This document shows positions 1-12,900 of a stretch of DNA of 64,000 nucleotides, one piece after another. Both the position numbers and the translations under genes were made by a program. The notes under the pieces are model-generated. The model did not search any database. It was not told where the DNA came from and saw only the letters and a program-made list of their open reading frames with translations. Origin of the DNA: Pithys albifrons albifrons (taxonomy: Eukaryota > Chordata > Aves > Passeriformes > Thamnophilidae); NCBI RefSeq assembly GCF_047495875.1, contig NC_092471.1, positions 10,251,001 through 10,315,000 of the forward strand, written 5' to 3'. Each line of letters opens with the position of its first letter. Position 1 is the first letter of the stretch.

Positions 1-3000
1 AAGGAGCTTTGAAAATCAATGCAATAAATAAATACCAGTATTAAGCTCTGTACTTGTTTGTTATGAAATCCATTGCTTTAAATTAAAACCTCAATACTCA
101 CACATACTACAGAGTAGGATCATTGTAAATTTTAACCCAACATTCACATACTGGAGGGGACACCCATAAAATTTCTAGAGGTTATTAGATGTTTTTACTT
201 GTAAGTTCCTTTATTATTGATTTAAAAGCTGTTAGACAGAAGGCTTGCTGACATCAAGCTTTTGTTGCTTTATTTTTTTACAGTAAGGAAAGCTGGTCAG
301 GACTCTAAGTCTTCAGACACTGTTAATATGCATAATATTATGTGCAGCCTTTTAATGATACAGCAAAACGATATGCAAATATGCCAATTTCATTTACAGA
401 CTTGAAATCTGCTTCAATAATTCTTGTGAGATAAGAAGAGATAAACTATAGGTATTCATTTGCATCAAAAGCCTATTGACAGCCAGCTTTTAAGAATAAT
501 TCTGATGCTTTCTTTGTCCTTAGGTACAATTTGGAATTTTTATTTTCTAATAGAAACAGGACATTCAAGTGAAAATGGGCTATTGTATAGTGGAAATAAG
601 GCAGGCTGCACTGGTTTCTGGCTATCATGCAACCTCTTCAAGAGCCCAGAGAAAATACTTCCACCACCAGTCATTGTCTATATAGTCCTTCTCCTACATC
701 TATTGGACAGCGTGGAAGTAACAGTCAGTATTATATACCGGAGATTATAATCTATATATTTTAAATAAGCAATTCAACTGAGTTTTCCGCATGACACTGA
801 TCCCAAGAAACGACCGAAGTGCAATTTCTGCTGAGGTGAGCTGCCATAATATAGTGAGATGGTCCTTCAAAACCCTTTGAAGATGGTCCCTTCAAAAGTA
901 CACACTTGTAAAGGAGAGATAGTATATATATCTTAAGAAACTGCAACAATATGTGGTACAAAATGGCCTACAAACAAGTCTCTGAGACATAAGTTAAATG
1001 ACATTGAGTGTTAGCACTCAAAAGGCTTTTAGCAATGAAAGGAATAGATTATTAGTCTTTTGCTGAGCAGCTTGAGGTTGTTGAGGGGCACAATGGGTAT
1101 TTTTGTTGTAGGAAAATTATTCAGCCTAAGTTTGCTGGTCTAGAGATAACCAGCAAATGTGTAAGACACTTCCAGCTAATATCCTTGAATTAATCTAGTT
1201 ATTCTCTGGAGCCTGAGTGCCCCACTGTTCCCAGGAGCAAAGATGTTCCCTTTGCAGGCCGGTTGGAGCAGTCCTCGTTTGACCAGTCTGTTTGAGACCA
1301 TGTCGGGATGTCAGCACAGGACAGTTCAGAGGGACCCAACCCCACCCCGTGGGGCTGCCTGGGGGTCCAGGGTCTCCACTCAGCCGAAGATCAAAGGACA
1401 GACAGTGCTTGCTTAACTTGTCAGCTCTGATACAACCAAAGGAAATGTGCATGTGCTGTCTCAGACAGACAAAGCTCTCCAGGCAATAACAAGGCTTGAT
1501 TTAGACTTGCACTTCTTTTTAATTACAAGCAGAGTGTTCTTCATTAGCTCTGATCTGTCATTTTTGAAATTAAAAATATTTTCTAATGTTATAAAACTGC
1601 TAGAAACTGCTTGTTCTATTCATGACAGAGGATTAACAGAGGCCTGGCCACCTACCATTGCTGAGGTTTTGTTCCACGTTACTTTAGTTTCTTAAGGGTA
1701 CAATCTCCTTAAAATAGGTAGCCAGTCATAGAATCCCTCATGTCATTGGTATTTATCCTCCAGCCATGCAGCTGGGCATTCACTGTGTGCCACAAGGGCT
1801 CTGGCTGTGCCTCTTGGCTGGGGAAGGATCATGGAAGTGGCATTTATGAGGTATTTCCCTGTAAAAGCAAAAGAAGGAGGTGTGGGGAGGAGGCAGTAGA
1901 TTTGAATGCCTTTGTAGAGACTGTCTTTTTCATTCTGAAAAAAATGACTGGAAGATTTAAGGGGAAGCTATGAGGTTCAGCAGGTTCTGCCTGGGTTTAC
2001 TGCTGAAGCTGTATAAAATATTTAAAAGTACTGTAAGAGGCCTAGAGTAAAGTACCTCTAATGCAGCTGTTAAAGTCTCAGTTTATGAAGAATTAACACC
2101 TGGCAAAACTGTCAAAAAAGGGAGGTGGTGGTGATTAATAACAAATAGAAACATAGCAGTTTTCCTTGACCTAGTTCTGACTAAAACCTTTAATTCCCAC
2201 TCCATTAAAGCTAAATAGTAGAACAACAGGAGCATTGAGAACAAAGATCTTACTAAAAACTGACAGTGAGTTATCTGGACTTGATCCTGTAGTTAATATA
2301 ACATGAGGAAGATGTTCAAATTAGTGCCTCAGCTTTCTGTATTCAGCTTGAGACAAAAGTGAGCACATAAGATGATATTTGCTGGAATTCCTGACTGGCT
2401 GAGAGTCATAGTAAATTATTTGGTTAACTAACTTCCTTTCTCATAGCAAGAATCTTGACTTTGAAGCCTTTAAAACTCAAGTATACTCTGAATAATGAGA
2501 GAACTCTGACACATGTTGCTGTAACAGTTTAAATTACTGTTATTTTGTGTGCCACCACTGCAAGTTCCCACTTCCTTAGAAAAATACAGAGGGAGCCTTG
2601 GCCTTGCCAGTGCCTACCCAAGTGTCTTAAATCAGCCTTAACATGCAGGGAAATGGACCAACCTGGACAGATCTGAACTGAAGTGATTGAAACCTGTGAC
2701 TGCTCCGAGGGTGTTCCCTGTCAGCAAAATATCACAAGTGGGTTGCTGGGACAAATACTTTCTTAAACTGATTCAAAGAAATTATCCAGAGCTCATGTCA
2801 TTGCCTGTTCTTTAATACTTAATATTTGTTCCAGGGTTACCTAATCCTAAATGTTTGATTATCACATTAGCATTTCAGTCTGTAGAAAGCAGGAGTATCT
2901 CCCAGACTCCATCAAAGAAAAAGGCTTCTGGGAAAACTCCTTGATGGATCAAAATGTGGGTTTTCTTTTCACTCCTCTACCTCCCCACATTGGCAGTGCA

Positions 3001-6000
3001 CACAAGATCCTTCAATTGATTTCACACAGGGATGGCATTCACATAAATATATTTTTATATATAAACATCCTATTATACGCACATTTTAAATGACTATTCC
3101 CTGCAGATCGTAGGTAAGAATTGAAAATGCACCAATTTGGGCTATATTTAAGCAATAATGACTGATGGAAAGGCTGTTTCATTTCAGCTACATGTGCCAA
3201 GATTTAGCTTATCTGGTAATTAACTGCTGGAAAAGGCCTCCCTGTCAGTCATCACTGCTTAAAGAAGTATTAGATGGGGGGAGGGGAGAAGGCTTGTCAT
3301 TAATCACCAGGAAATTTCAGACAGCTGCTGTTTTGCTGTAACAGAACATGCAAGTATTAAGAAAAAACACCAACAGTTACTTTCCAAGGTATTATAATTA
3401 TATGGGAGCCTGAAAGTTGGCTTAGAAATGGCTCATTTATATATCTAGCATTTAGACATCAGCACGATAACTGATAAGAAAATAGGACTGTATCACATTT
3501 TTAATTTTCAGTACCCTCACTCTGCACTTGGTTGCTTTCAAGTGAAGAAACAAGAGCATTTAGTGGAGACAGCCATGCATCTACTGGAAAGCACTAAAGC
3601 CATCAGCTTCAGTTATGGGCAATAAGGAGCCTGTGCTGACCAAAGATGATCACTTGGTATTTCTGTGTGGCATTGTGCTTCATTGCAATATATAACTATA
3701 GTAAATAAGTAAGAAATACAGTAGCAATTATAAACTACTAAAAATAAAAATAGAGTTCATATTTATCTAAACATATCTTTCTTAAATGTATTTAAACATA
3801 AAAATTAATTAAAATTATGTAGATGAGTGTCACTTATATAAATATGCCAAAAGACAATAAACAAATAAATGTAATGTATAACATAAGCAAAACATGACAG
3901 AATGTCTTATCTGTCCACATAGGCAAAGGAAGCTCAATTCATAGTTATCTGGTGGTAATTTAGCTCCAGCTTGCTCAGAAACAGTTGTATGGATTCACTC
4001 ATGTCTGCAACACCTGCTCTGCTGTGCTGTTGAGATGAAATTCAACTTCTCCAGCCCTAAGCTGTTACAGCTGCCCTAAAAACTCCTCTACATTCAGTCA
4101 AGTGTCCCTTCACCTGAGATTAAAAGTGACATTGGCTCCATCTATCGCTCTGTGTAATCTCCTGTCTCAGGAAGGGACAAAGCTGAACCCCATCTCTGCA
4201 GAAGGCACCACACCCAGAAGGTCACTGCTCTGCCAGGGTGGCTCTTGGTGTGTGCCTGACACATGTTGGGAGTTGCATGAGGGTTCCAATGGTTTCACAT
4301 TAGGAACTGATAGTCACACAAAGACCTCTTTCTATCTTACCAAGAGGGTGATTCATGGCACTTCTCAGTACCAAAAGCTTTTACAGCAATATGTTCCAGG
4401 GTGAACAATCAGTTAGTACAGTTTCCTATGGATATTATAAATATTACTAGCTTTAAATGCTGGTGCACATATGGATTCAAATCCTAACCTGGGATGGGTG
4501 GGAGCTTTGCCAGTCACTGCACTGTGATCAAGAATTCACACACTGTATCTTAAAACATAAAATACCACCATGTGTGATGCATGTAAAAGCCCTATTTGCT
4601 TTACCTTTGGCAGGTATTCTATAAAAGAATATTAAGGTCATTTCTACACAACTTTTTTTGGGGGGGGAATTTCAATGAAGTTATATGTATTGGTGATACC
4701 CAGATGAGAGTAACTGCTTCTAGGTATATTGCCAAATATATCTAGTTTAAATCCTAAGATTTCAGAACAAGAGATATAATAAGGCTTATCAGAGACTATA
4801 ATTGCATAGCAGGCTGCCCTGGGGCAAGTGAGAACTAATGAAGCTACAGGATTGATATTTTAGCCCAGACACAAAACAGACTTCATAATTTGCTGCAGAC
4901 ACATTCCCCTCTGCAGTGGGGTTGATGAACTTGCCTGTTGTGCAGCATTTGTACATATGTGACAGAGCTCCCTCCTGAGATACAAGCCCAGGTGTGTGCA
5001 CAGTGTGTAACATCCACAGGAAAGATTGTGCCCTGCTTGGGAGAAATGCCCCAGCACAGAGAGAGGAACAGGAAAATACTTAGTAGAAAGACAGCCCATG
5101 TCAAGTATGAAAGAAGATGGGATCAGTGCCTCAGAACATTTTTGCCAACAGTGAAGACTGATCCTAAATAGAACATACAAGTACATTTGCTTATGGTACA
5201 CACACATTGGAAGGCATGTTTTTCTTCTGCTAAGCACAAATTGCAATTTATGCTTAACAGAAAGACAGAGAAAAGGACATTTTCATTGAAAAAGTTCATA
5301 TATTGGTCAGTATTTGATTCACATGTGTGATTTTTAAAATAACTTTAGATGTTTTCAGACTTGTATATATTAATGTTACTCTTTATTACAGAAATGGTTT
5401 ACCCTAATTTTAGGGTTGTTTTGGATTAGGATTCAGCCAGGTCAGCCAGGTCAGCTCTATCCTGTCACCTACTCTCTATGATTTTGGGCCATTCCATTTT
5501 TCAGTCTCAGCTTTTACCCTGTAAAGTGGGAGTAGCAGTGATGGTACCTTTGCTTGTTTTAGCTATTCATATCTCTCACACAGTCTGTCAGAACAGACTT
5601 TGACTGTTTTTAAAACCTGATATATACTGTAAGCAGTAAGATATGAGCCTTGGTACCATCTTTGGGGAAGAATTTGTATTCTTCTGGATGTATCTAGATC
5701 CATTCTCCCAGATCTCATAGGACCATACTGCTATTATATAACTCTTAAATAATGGTGTTGATGGTTCTATAGAGTTGGTATGCAAATACATCTTTCATAG
5801 AAATGTTCAAAAAAGAGAAGTTGTTTTCTGAAAGAAGGTTAAAGATGAAGCAAACACAATAAGCCAGGCTTATGTTTCAGCACTGCAGATAAAGTGCGGT
5901 GTGTCCTGTCTGGTTTACCTGTTTATACCCTGCTTTGAAAACTTCTAGTTGCTTTTAATTTTATTAGGTTCTGATTTGAACTAGGACTTAATTTGAAATT

Positions 6001-9000
6001 ACGTCAGCTGTTTCTCCTGGCCACAGTTGTATTCTCTTGGGTTTTCTCAATAAAAAACTCTTATTTTTTAATACTGTGTTAGGAGTACATTATGGATGTT
6101 CTGGATTCTCCAAAAGAAGTAAAGAAAAGGATATGATGCAGCTATTTATAAACTTCTGATTTTAGAGCCCTTTAGTAATTGAAATGGCTGATTCAGATCA
6201 GAATGGTTAAATGAAAATATCTGTGTTTGGCTTCAGTTATCCTTAACATAAAATCACATCATGCATCATTTTATTAGTAGTGTAAACATTGTTAAAGAGG
6301 TTACAGAGACGGTAAATTTTTTTATGTTTACTTTTTAATTGGTTTTGTTACAAGTCTTTGAGGTATTTAGAATACTTCTGGTTGGGTTTGTGGGCTTTTT
6401 GTCATTTACAAAAACCATTCAGAGAGTAATTTTGGTTGGTTTTTAACAGGCAAGTGCTTAGAACTCAGTTTGGGAAGGAGCTGATTTGCTCTAAAGCTGA
6501 GTGAGACAGAGCCCTGCTGGTGGTCAGCAGAGAGATGATGGACCTGCAGGGTGGGAGGTGCAGGGCCAGACAAGCTGGAGCTCAGGAGTGGGTTTGCCTC
6601 AGTGCCAGTGCTGCTGTCTCGTGCTGCAGTGACCCCCTCTGTCACCTCTGCTTCTGCACCCCATGCCCCTTTAGGATGAAAGTGCTGCTTCCTCTGTGAG
6701 CTCAACAAGGGAGTACACAGAGAGCAGCCACCAGCCAACTGGGTGGGTATATCTGCACTGTTATTATTGCTGAAGCAGCTTCAAATTGCCTGAGAATGTC
6801 ACAATAAGCAAATGAAAGACAAATGAACTCAATTAAAGATAAAGGGGGAAGGAGGTGCTGGATCTTCAAAACTGCTTATATGATTTAGAGCCATAACTCC
6901 TGTCATAACTCCCAATTCACTGGGAATTGACTGTCTAAATCTTTCAAGCTCTTTTGAAACTACCACCCAGTAATTTTTCCCTGAGCAGATATCACTTGCT
7001 CTTGCTTTTCCCCTGTGAGATAACTGTATCATAAATAACATTCGGCAAAATAATTCCATAATATGCCGGGTTTTATACCATTTTTATACCCTTTCACAAG
7101 GGTAAAATACTGTCTCTATAAAAAGTTAAAATGGTTTAGTTCTGCTATGGGTTAATACATATTTAAGCTCTAAAATATTGATTCTTTGCCAAATTTCATC
7201 TGGGGTAGTGCTTTTCAAGTCTGTCTTCCATTTCACTTTGGTTTAAAGGATCAAAGAAGTTCCACTACCCAATAAACCAAACATATCTGGGTGATTGAAA
7301 TCTTAGATTCAAAATGAAATTTATCTGAAGACTAAAAAAATTGTCTTATGTTAGAGGTGGGTAAAATCTGTAAAAATGCATTCAATTCTCTGAAATGAAA
7401 CACAAGCTCCACCTCTACGGCCTACAAAGTTCATTTTTCAGTGCACATGAACGAGAGGCTTCCTCCGTTCCAAACGAAGATAAATTTCGTGGAATGTTCT
7501 GTGAAGTGTCAGCACACATGTTTGTGCAGCCCAGACTGAGCTCTCCCCTCTCGAGGTGCACAGCTGCTCCCAGGAGGGCTTTGCTTCAGGCAAGGCTGCA
7601 GCACAGAGTGCAGCCCCAGACAGACCCTCTCCTCTTGCAGGTGTTTGGAATACATGGTGTTAGATACACCATTGTCCTGTTCTTTGGTTTGATAATCTTA
7701 AATTATTGAGTGTAACAAAATGAAACAACTGAAAAACAAACACAAAAACACCCACAGCAACCAAAACCAAACTATGGAGAATATTTGCTCCAGACTGATG
7801 GGGTTTTGGGACCTTTCATTTAGAACATGATGGATGTGTCTTAGAGAAGCAGAGCAGGAGAGGAAAATTAGTTAGTTTGCTAATGTAAACATATTTATGG
7901 TCATTTCAATGAAAACCACTACTGATTCCATGCTTTGGGGAAAGTATTTAGCATGAGGTTCATCTCAGTTGACTGCATCCATCCACCAACCAGATATCCA
8001 GTCTAAACTTTCCTAATATGACCAACAGGTATCACAAATCCATTCATTCCAATTTTTTTACTCTTAATTTAGGGCAGTATAGATTGTCTTCTGATGGTAC
8101 CTGTATCCTGGCAATGCCTTTATAAAGAGCAGTTCTACTCATGAGCTAAGGAGGAAGGAGAAGACTCATAAACTTTTTGAACAGTCTGTTGCTATCTGGT
8201 TCAACATCTTGTGTACACATGCTGAAGAGTTTCCATATCCCAGACAACCTGCAGACTAGCACATAGTGTAGCACCTTAGGAAAGGGAGTTGGAATAACTC
8301 ATATTCTTAAAGAACCATCTAATCTTCTTCTGAAGTCTCAGAGACAATGATTTTCTACCTGTTCCAGTTTTTAATTACCCCTGTAATAAGAGTAGTGGGT
8401 GATGATGGTGGTAGTGTCCCAGTCCCATGTTTCCCCTTCACTTTCTTAAGTGATTTTAGCATTTCTATATTTTTCTAAAACGCAAATGCCAGGCTGTAAT
8501 ACTGTTCTTGCCATTGATATTAAGGATAAGATGGTCTGATAATCCCTCCTCCTTTTATTCATCCAAGGATCACACTGGACTGTACCACTACAGAAGTGCA
8601 GTGGGAGCTCATTTGAGGTATCTCAAGAGCTTCTCTGCATAAGGTGTACAGAGATGAACTTCCTAATCCTTTCACTTCACTTTCATTCATGTTCTGGATA
8701 GATTGCTGCAAATTTGTGTAAAATTTAAAATATTTTGTTGGCTTGTGATCATTTCATCAGATGACTCAGAATGCACTGTATCAACAGCCTCTCCTTACTG
8801 CCAACTTTAGTGTTAGTAAAAATACGGGAGTTTTCTGGAAGGCAAATTAGTCCTTAAGGGTTACCAACACAAGCAAGAAAGTTGGTATCCCTGCAGTAAC
8901 CACTATGTTTTTTTGCTCAGTCAGTGGCCAGTAATCCACCTGAGACATCCCATTTTACACTGCTATAATAGGCATTTTAAAATCAAAATTTGATGTGGTA

Positions 9001-9742
9001 GTAAGTATTGAAGCATTCAGTACCCTACCTCAAGAGAGCTGCCATTATCAACCAGGCACAGACTCCTGCCAAAATAGCAGGATATGCCTTCTGGGAAGGC
9101 TGACTGGCATTGATTACACTTTGGGGTTCAGATGCTTTGCTGACATAGTCCTGAATGAACTGCTTATTATTTCAGTCAGTATTGATGTCAGACTAACCAA
9201 TCTGTTTTTCTCTACATCATTCTTCTAATATCTTGAGATTGTGTTGGCAATCACCAGCTGTTTGATATTTTCTCAGATTGCTCAAGTGTGCTAAAATTAG
9301 TATTACTGGTTGTGAGAGACCTCAGTCACTTTAAGATTCCTGGGGTGGAGCTATCTGTGTATGTTGGTCTGAAATCATTTGTGATTTGAATACTTAACAG
9401 CTGTTTTATAACATTTTTGTTTGTTTCATTTGATAATCTTTTCTGAATATTTCTGCTTTTTAAGCATATTCTGTGAGGTATTGCTGTCTTACTCAATACT
9501 AGAGGATGTATTTTGAGTCCTTCCTTAAGAAATCCTGTAATCCTGTAGATTGTTTGCCTTTCTCATTGGGGTAATTCCATTTCAGTGAAATGAGAGCATA
9601 AATACGAGAAGCATTTGCTCAAGACTTCATTGCATTTCCAGAGCAAATAGTACCCATTAGAAAAGTTGGACATGGTTTATCTGTGAGCTGTTTCCAGTTT
9701 AGAGATGCATATACACAGGGCTTTGATTTGATATCATACATG
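1..9742. other. Intergenic DNA upstream of GRIA3, no gene recognised
   Basis: AT-rich sequence. Open frames are short (at most about 130 residues), overlap on both strands and show no domain, signal or splice pattern I recognise. Locally GC-richer patches at about 1200-1440, 6500-6740 and 7530-7640 have no identifiable content. A MIR-like relic at 5455-5585 is listed separately. Confidence 0.7.
5455..5585 (+). repeat. Possible ancient MIR-like SINE relic
   Basis: The order of motifs follows the mammal/amniote MIR core: a TGATTTTGGGCCATTCC segment, a TCAGTCTCAGC segment, then CTGTAAAGTGGGAGTAGCAG and ATGGTACC. This resembles the 'TTGGGCAAGTCAC...CTCAGTTTCCTCATCTGTAAAATGGG' series of MIR. It is diverged, and the assignment is by eye only. 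Confidence 0.4.
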
Positions 9743-9929
9743 GTAGGGAGACACTGGCACAGGCTGCCCAGAGAAGCTGCTGCTGCTCATCCCTGGAAGT
9801 GTCCAAGGCCAGGCTGGATGAGGCTCTGAGCAGCCTGGTCTGGTGGAAAGAGTCCCTGTCCATGGAATCCTTGTAATTAGATGATTTTTAAGATCTCTTC
9901 CAACCCAAACCATTCTGTGATTCTGTGAG
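9743..9929 (+). mobile_element. CR1 LINE 3'-end fragment
   Basis: This is a 5'-truncated CR1 copy in + orientation. It begins near GGGAGACACTGGCACAGGCTGCCCAGAGAAG, passes through CCTGGAAGTGTCCAAGGCCAGGCTGGATGAGG and ends in the CR1 terminal signature CTCTTCCAACCCAAACCATTCTGTGATTCTGTGAG. Truncation to the 3' end is typical for the family, and no coding capacity remains. The terminal octamer repeat (ATTCTGTG-like) supports the right boundary. Confidence 0.93.
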
Positions 9930-12900
9930 CCTATGCCATAGATGGGTTATATTATCCATTTTAGTATCTAATCTTCCTTATATCTGAATATATTTAAACA
10001 AGACCAAGTTTTCATTTGTACCAATGATGAAGACCTTCTCTGCTCTGCAGGAAAAATGAGTGTGAAAAATCATATGTGAGTGTATATAAATATGTTTATG
10101 TATATGTACATCAGAAAATAAAGCAGGAAAGGAGAGAGGGAGACAGATGCATTGGCCAAAACAAATTGTGGAATACCAGGGATGATCAGAAATTTTAGAA
10201 AGAGAAATGGAAAATTCATCAAAATTCCATCTCACATCAGGACATACTTGAAGAATGAAAATGCCTCTGGCCATAAGACAAAGCAGGTGTATTGAGGAAG
10301 TAGGAATGTTCTCATGTTTTCAGAGTGGATGCACATTTCTCATATGTCATCCTTATTGCTCCTCAGCCTTAGCACAGGGTGATACTTAAGGGAGAAAGCT
10401 GCAAGATCAGAAATAAGAGCGTTCCAGCTTGAACATAAGAGTTGCCAAATGATATTGTAAGATTTACATGTACACAATTACAAACCAAATAGGTTCACTC
10501 AGTCATGAGAAAAGAGTATTAGAAAGGTTGATATATTGTTGTTATTATAAAATACAGAGTGAAAACACGTCGGAAAGTAATTTTTTCCTGTTTCATTATA
10601 GTTTACAATATGTAGACTCAATACTGGCCATTAGCCCTGAAAACCATGATATAATGACTTCCTACCTAATCCTAAGCAGTGCCATTATAAGCAATTTTAG
10701 CATATTTTATTGGGTCAGTGAAAATTTTATTCTCTGAAAAACTGTAAGAGAATGAATTGCTTTATGAAAAATTCAGCTTAGTGCCACATGCAGCTGGGAG
10801 TGCTAATCCATAACCAGTGAGACTCCCTACTTTAATAAGCACCCTGAGTTCAGAAGCCAAGTGCTTCTCCTCTGTGTGTGAGTGGCTGTATTGTGCACAG
10901 TAGTCAGGGAATGCCACCTCTGGTAACGCTGGCAGACCCATCACCAAAGATCATGGTCTCCAAGACTCTCAAGACAGAGAGGTTCTTCTGCAGTTGAGTA
11001 TTTTTTCACCAGGTTAACTTAGTAGCTACCACTAAGTAAACTGCTGTTTGCTGGCAAGTATTTCTCTGTCACAGGAATGAGGAAAGCAAGTGCTAAGGAG
11101 AGTTTAAGTCCTTTCCCTTTCAAGACTCGAGATGCAAGGGGTTTAATCTTCCTAGGTGTGAATCCTGTATTACAAGGAGAAGGAAGGTGAGGGTGCTAGT
11201 GGCAGATTGAGGGGCTGTGGTGGGAGTGTGTTGATCTAAAACCTGTGCAAGGCTTTTCTGAGAGTGGGATCTCATGGTGTGGCAAGACTGGAGGTACTGC
11301 TCTTGCTGGGTCTTCTGTGCTCCATGTCACAGCCTTGGAGTGAAAAAAGGCTGCGACAAGACTGGTGTGTGACTCTACAAAGCAGTAACCAGACATGTAA
11401 GCTGATGTGTCTCCAGGTGTTAAAAACAACAGACTTGATTTTATCATGCATACACAATGATTTTCAGGCATTTTTTCAGTATGGAGACCCTAATTTCTTT
11501 CCAAAGGAAGCAGAGATTTGTGTGAGGTAAAGCTAAGGCTGGTGGGTTTTTTTCCTAGTTACCTTTCTTGGATCCCTTTAGACCACTATCCTCTGTGGCT
11601 CACAGACCATAGGCTGAAAGCCACTGCTGTAAACACACAAATTAGGCAGTGGCATTAATATTGTTTATAGGCTTTCATTCCCATCTGGTTTGGCTTTCTG
11701 GACTGGAAGTTTTTCAGGGCAGGAACTGCCATTTTCTGTGTATTATTCTCAACACAGCAAGAACTTTATTTCAGGTGACAATACTGAAAGCCAATAATGA
11801 GTAACACTAATGAATGAATACAGTGATTGTCCCTTAGTGTCAGGAAGGATTCTGCAATGGAAACCAGCAAGTCAGAGACCTGATTACAATGAGGCAGAGA
11901 AGGAGGTGAAAAAAGTTTTCCTTCCCACCACTGACTATCTCTTACTTATTTTTACAACTATTTTATTGGTAGAGTAGGACAAAGATGTTGGGTGGAATGT
12001 GCATTTCTCCCTTTAGCTACTGTACTTGCAAAAAAGTGCAGTGTAAAATGTTGCAACATGCCTGCTCCTTTACAAGTGGCTGTCCAAACACTGACACAAA
12101 TATTGTACCCATGCTGTTCATTCCAGAAACCTGACATTTCTCAAGATGAGGCCAAATGTGTTTACAGATAGATTTCTGAGTTTATTCAAGCTGAAAGGTA
12201 CTTCTCATCTTTTGAAATGTCAGACTGCTGCTCCAAGAAAAATGAGTACAAGAGATAGGACCACTGTTGCACAGCTCCATTTTTAAAGGAGCAATATCTG
12301 ATTGAAGATCCCAGGATTCCTACAGTTCAGTGCTGTGCTATGATACATTGGCTGCACTGGCAAAGTATAGTTACTTGAGTGCACTGATTATTTGCTTCTA
12401 TTGAATGCCCACACCAATCCCAAAATTCCAGTATCCTTTACAACCCTTGTATCAGTTTAAACATCTATAATATCATCTGAGGAGCTGTATTTTTTAAATG
12501 AGTGATTTAGTAAGTTAGAGGGCACAGGTTCCCCATAGAGCTGCTCTGCAGGGAGGTAAAGAGAGGCATAAGGGGAGCACAATGTCATTAAGTCTCACTG
12601 TGAATCTCCAGTGAGCAGGTTACCTGTGCATTACAGGAGCAAATTGGGAATGGCAGTACTAGAATGGCAGAAAACTCCTGATCTATGTCTCCTGCTTCAA
12701 CTCTCAGTACCTATAACTTTCATTAAATTTCTCTTGACCTCCTCTATACTTTAGAGTTCTCTATTAAAATCTATGTGTAATATCTCAGCCCTCATCCCAT
12801 ACTGTTCAGGTACCTTCCATACATATGCTGGCTGGAGATGTTTTTGTTTAAAGAATCTGTTACGAGTATGGAATGTGCCATTTTATTTTTCTTGTAGACA

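Noticed and set aside
11196..11530. Open frames on both strands, one starting with a hydrophobic signal-like stretch
   Set aside because: No ATG start on the + frame with good context, no homologous family recognised, and overlapping frames on the opposite strand of similar length suggest chance.
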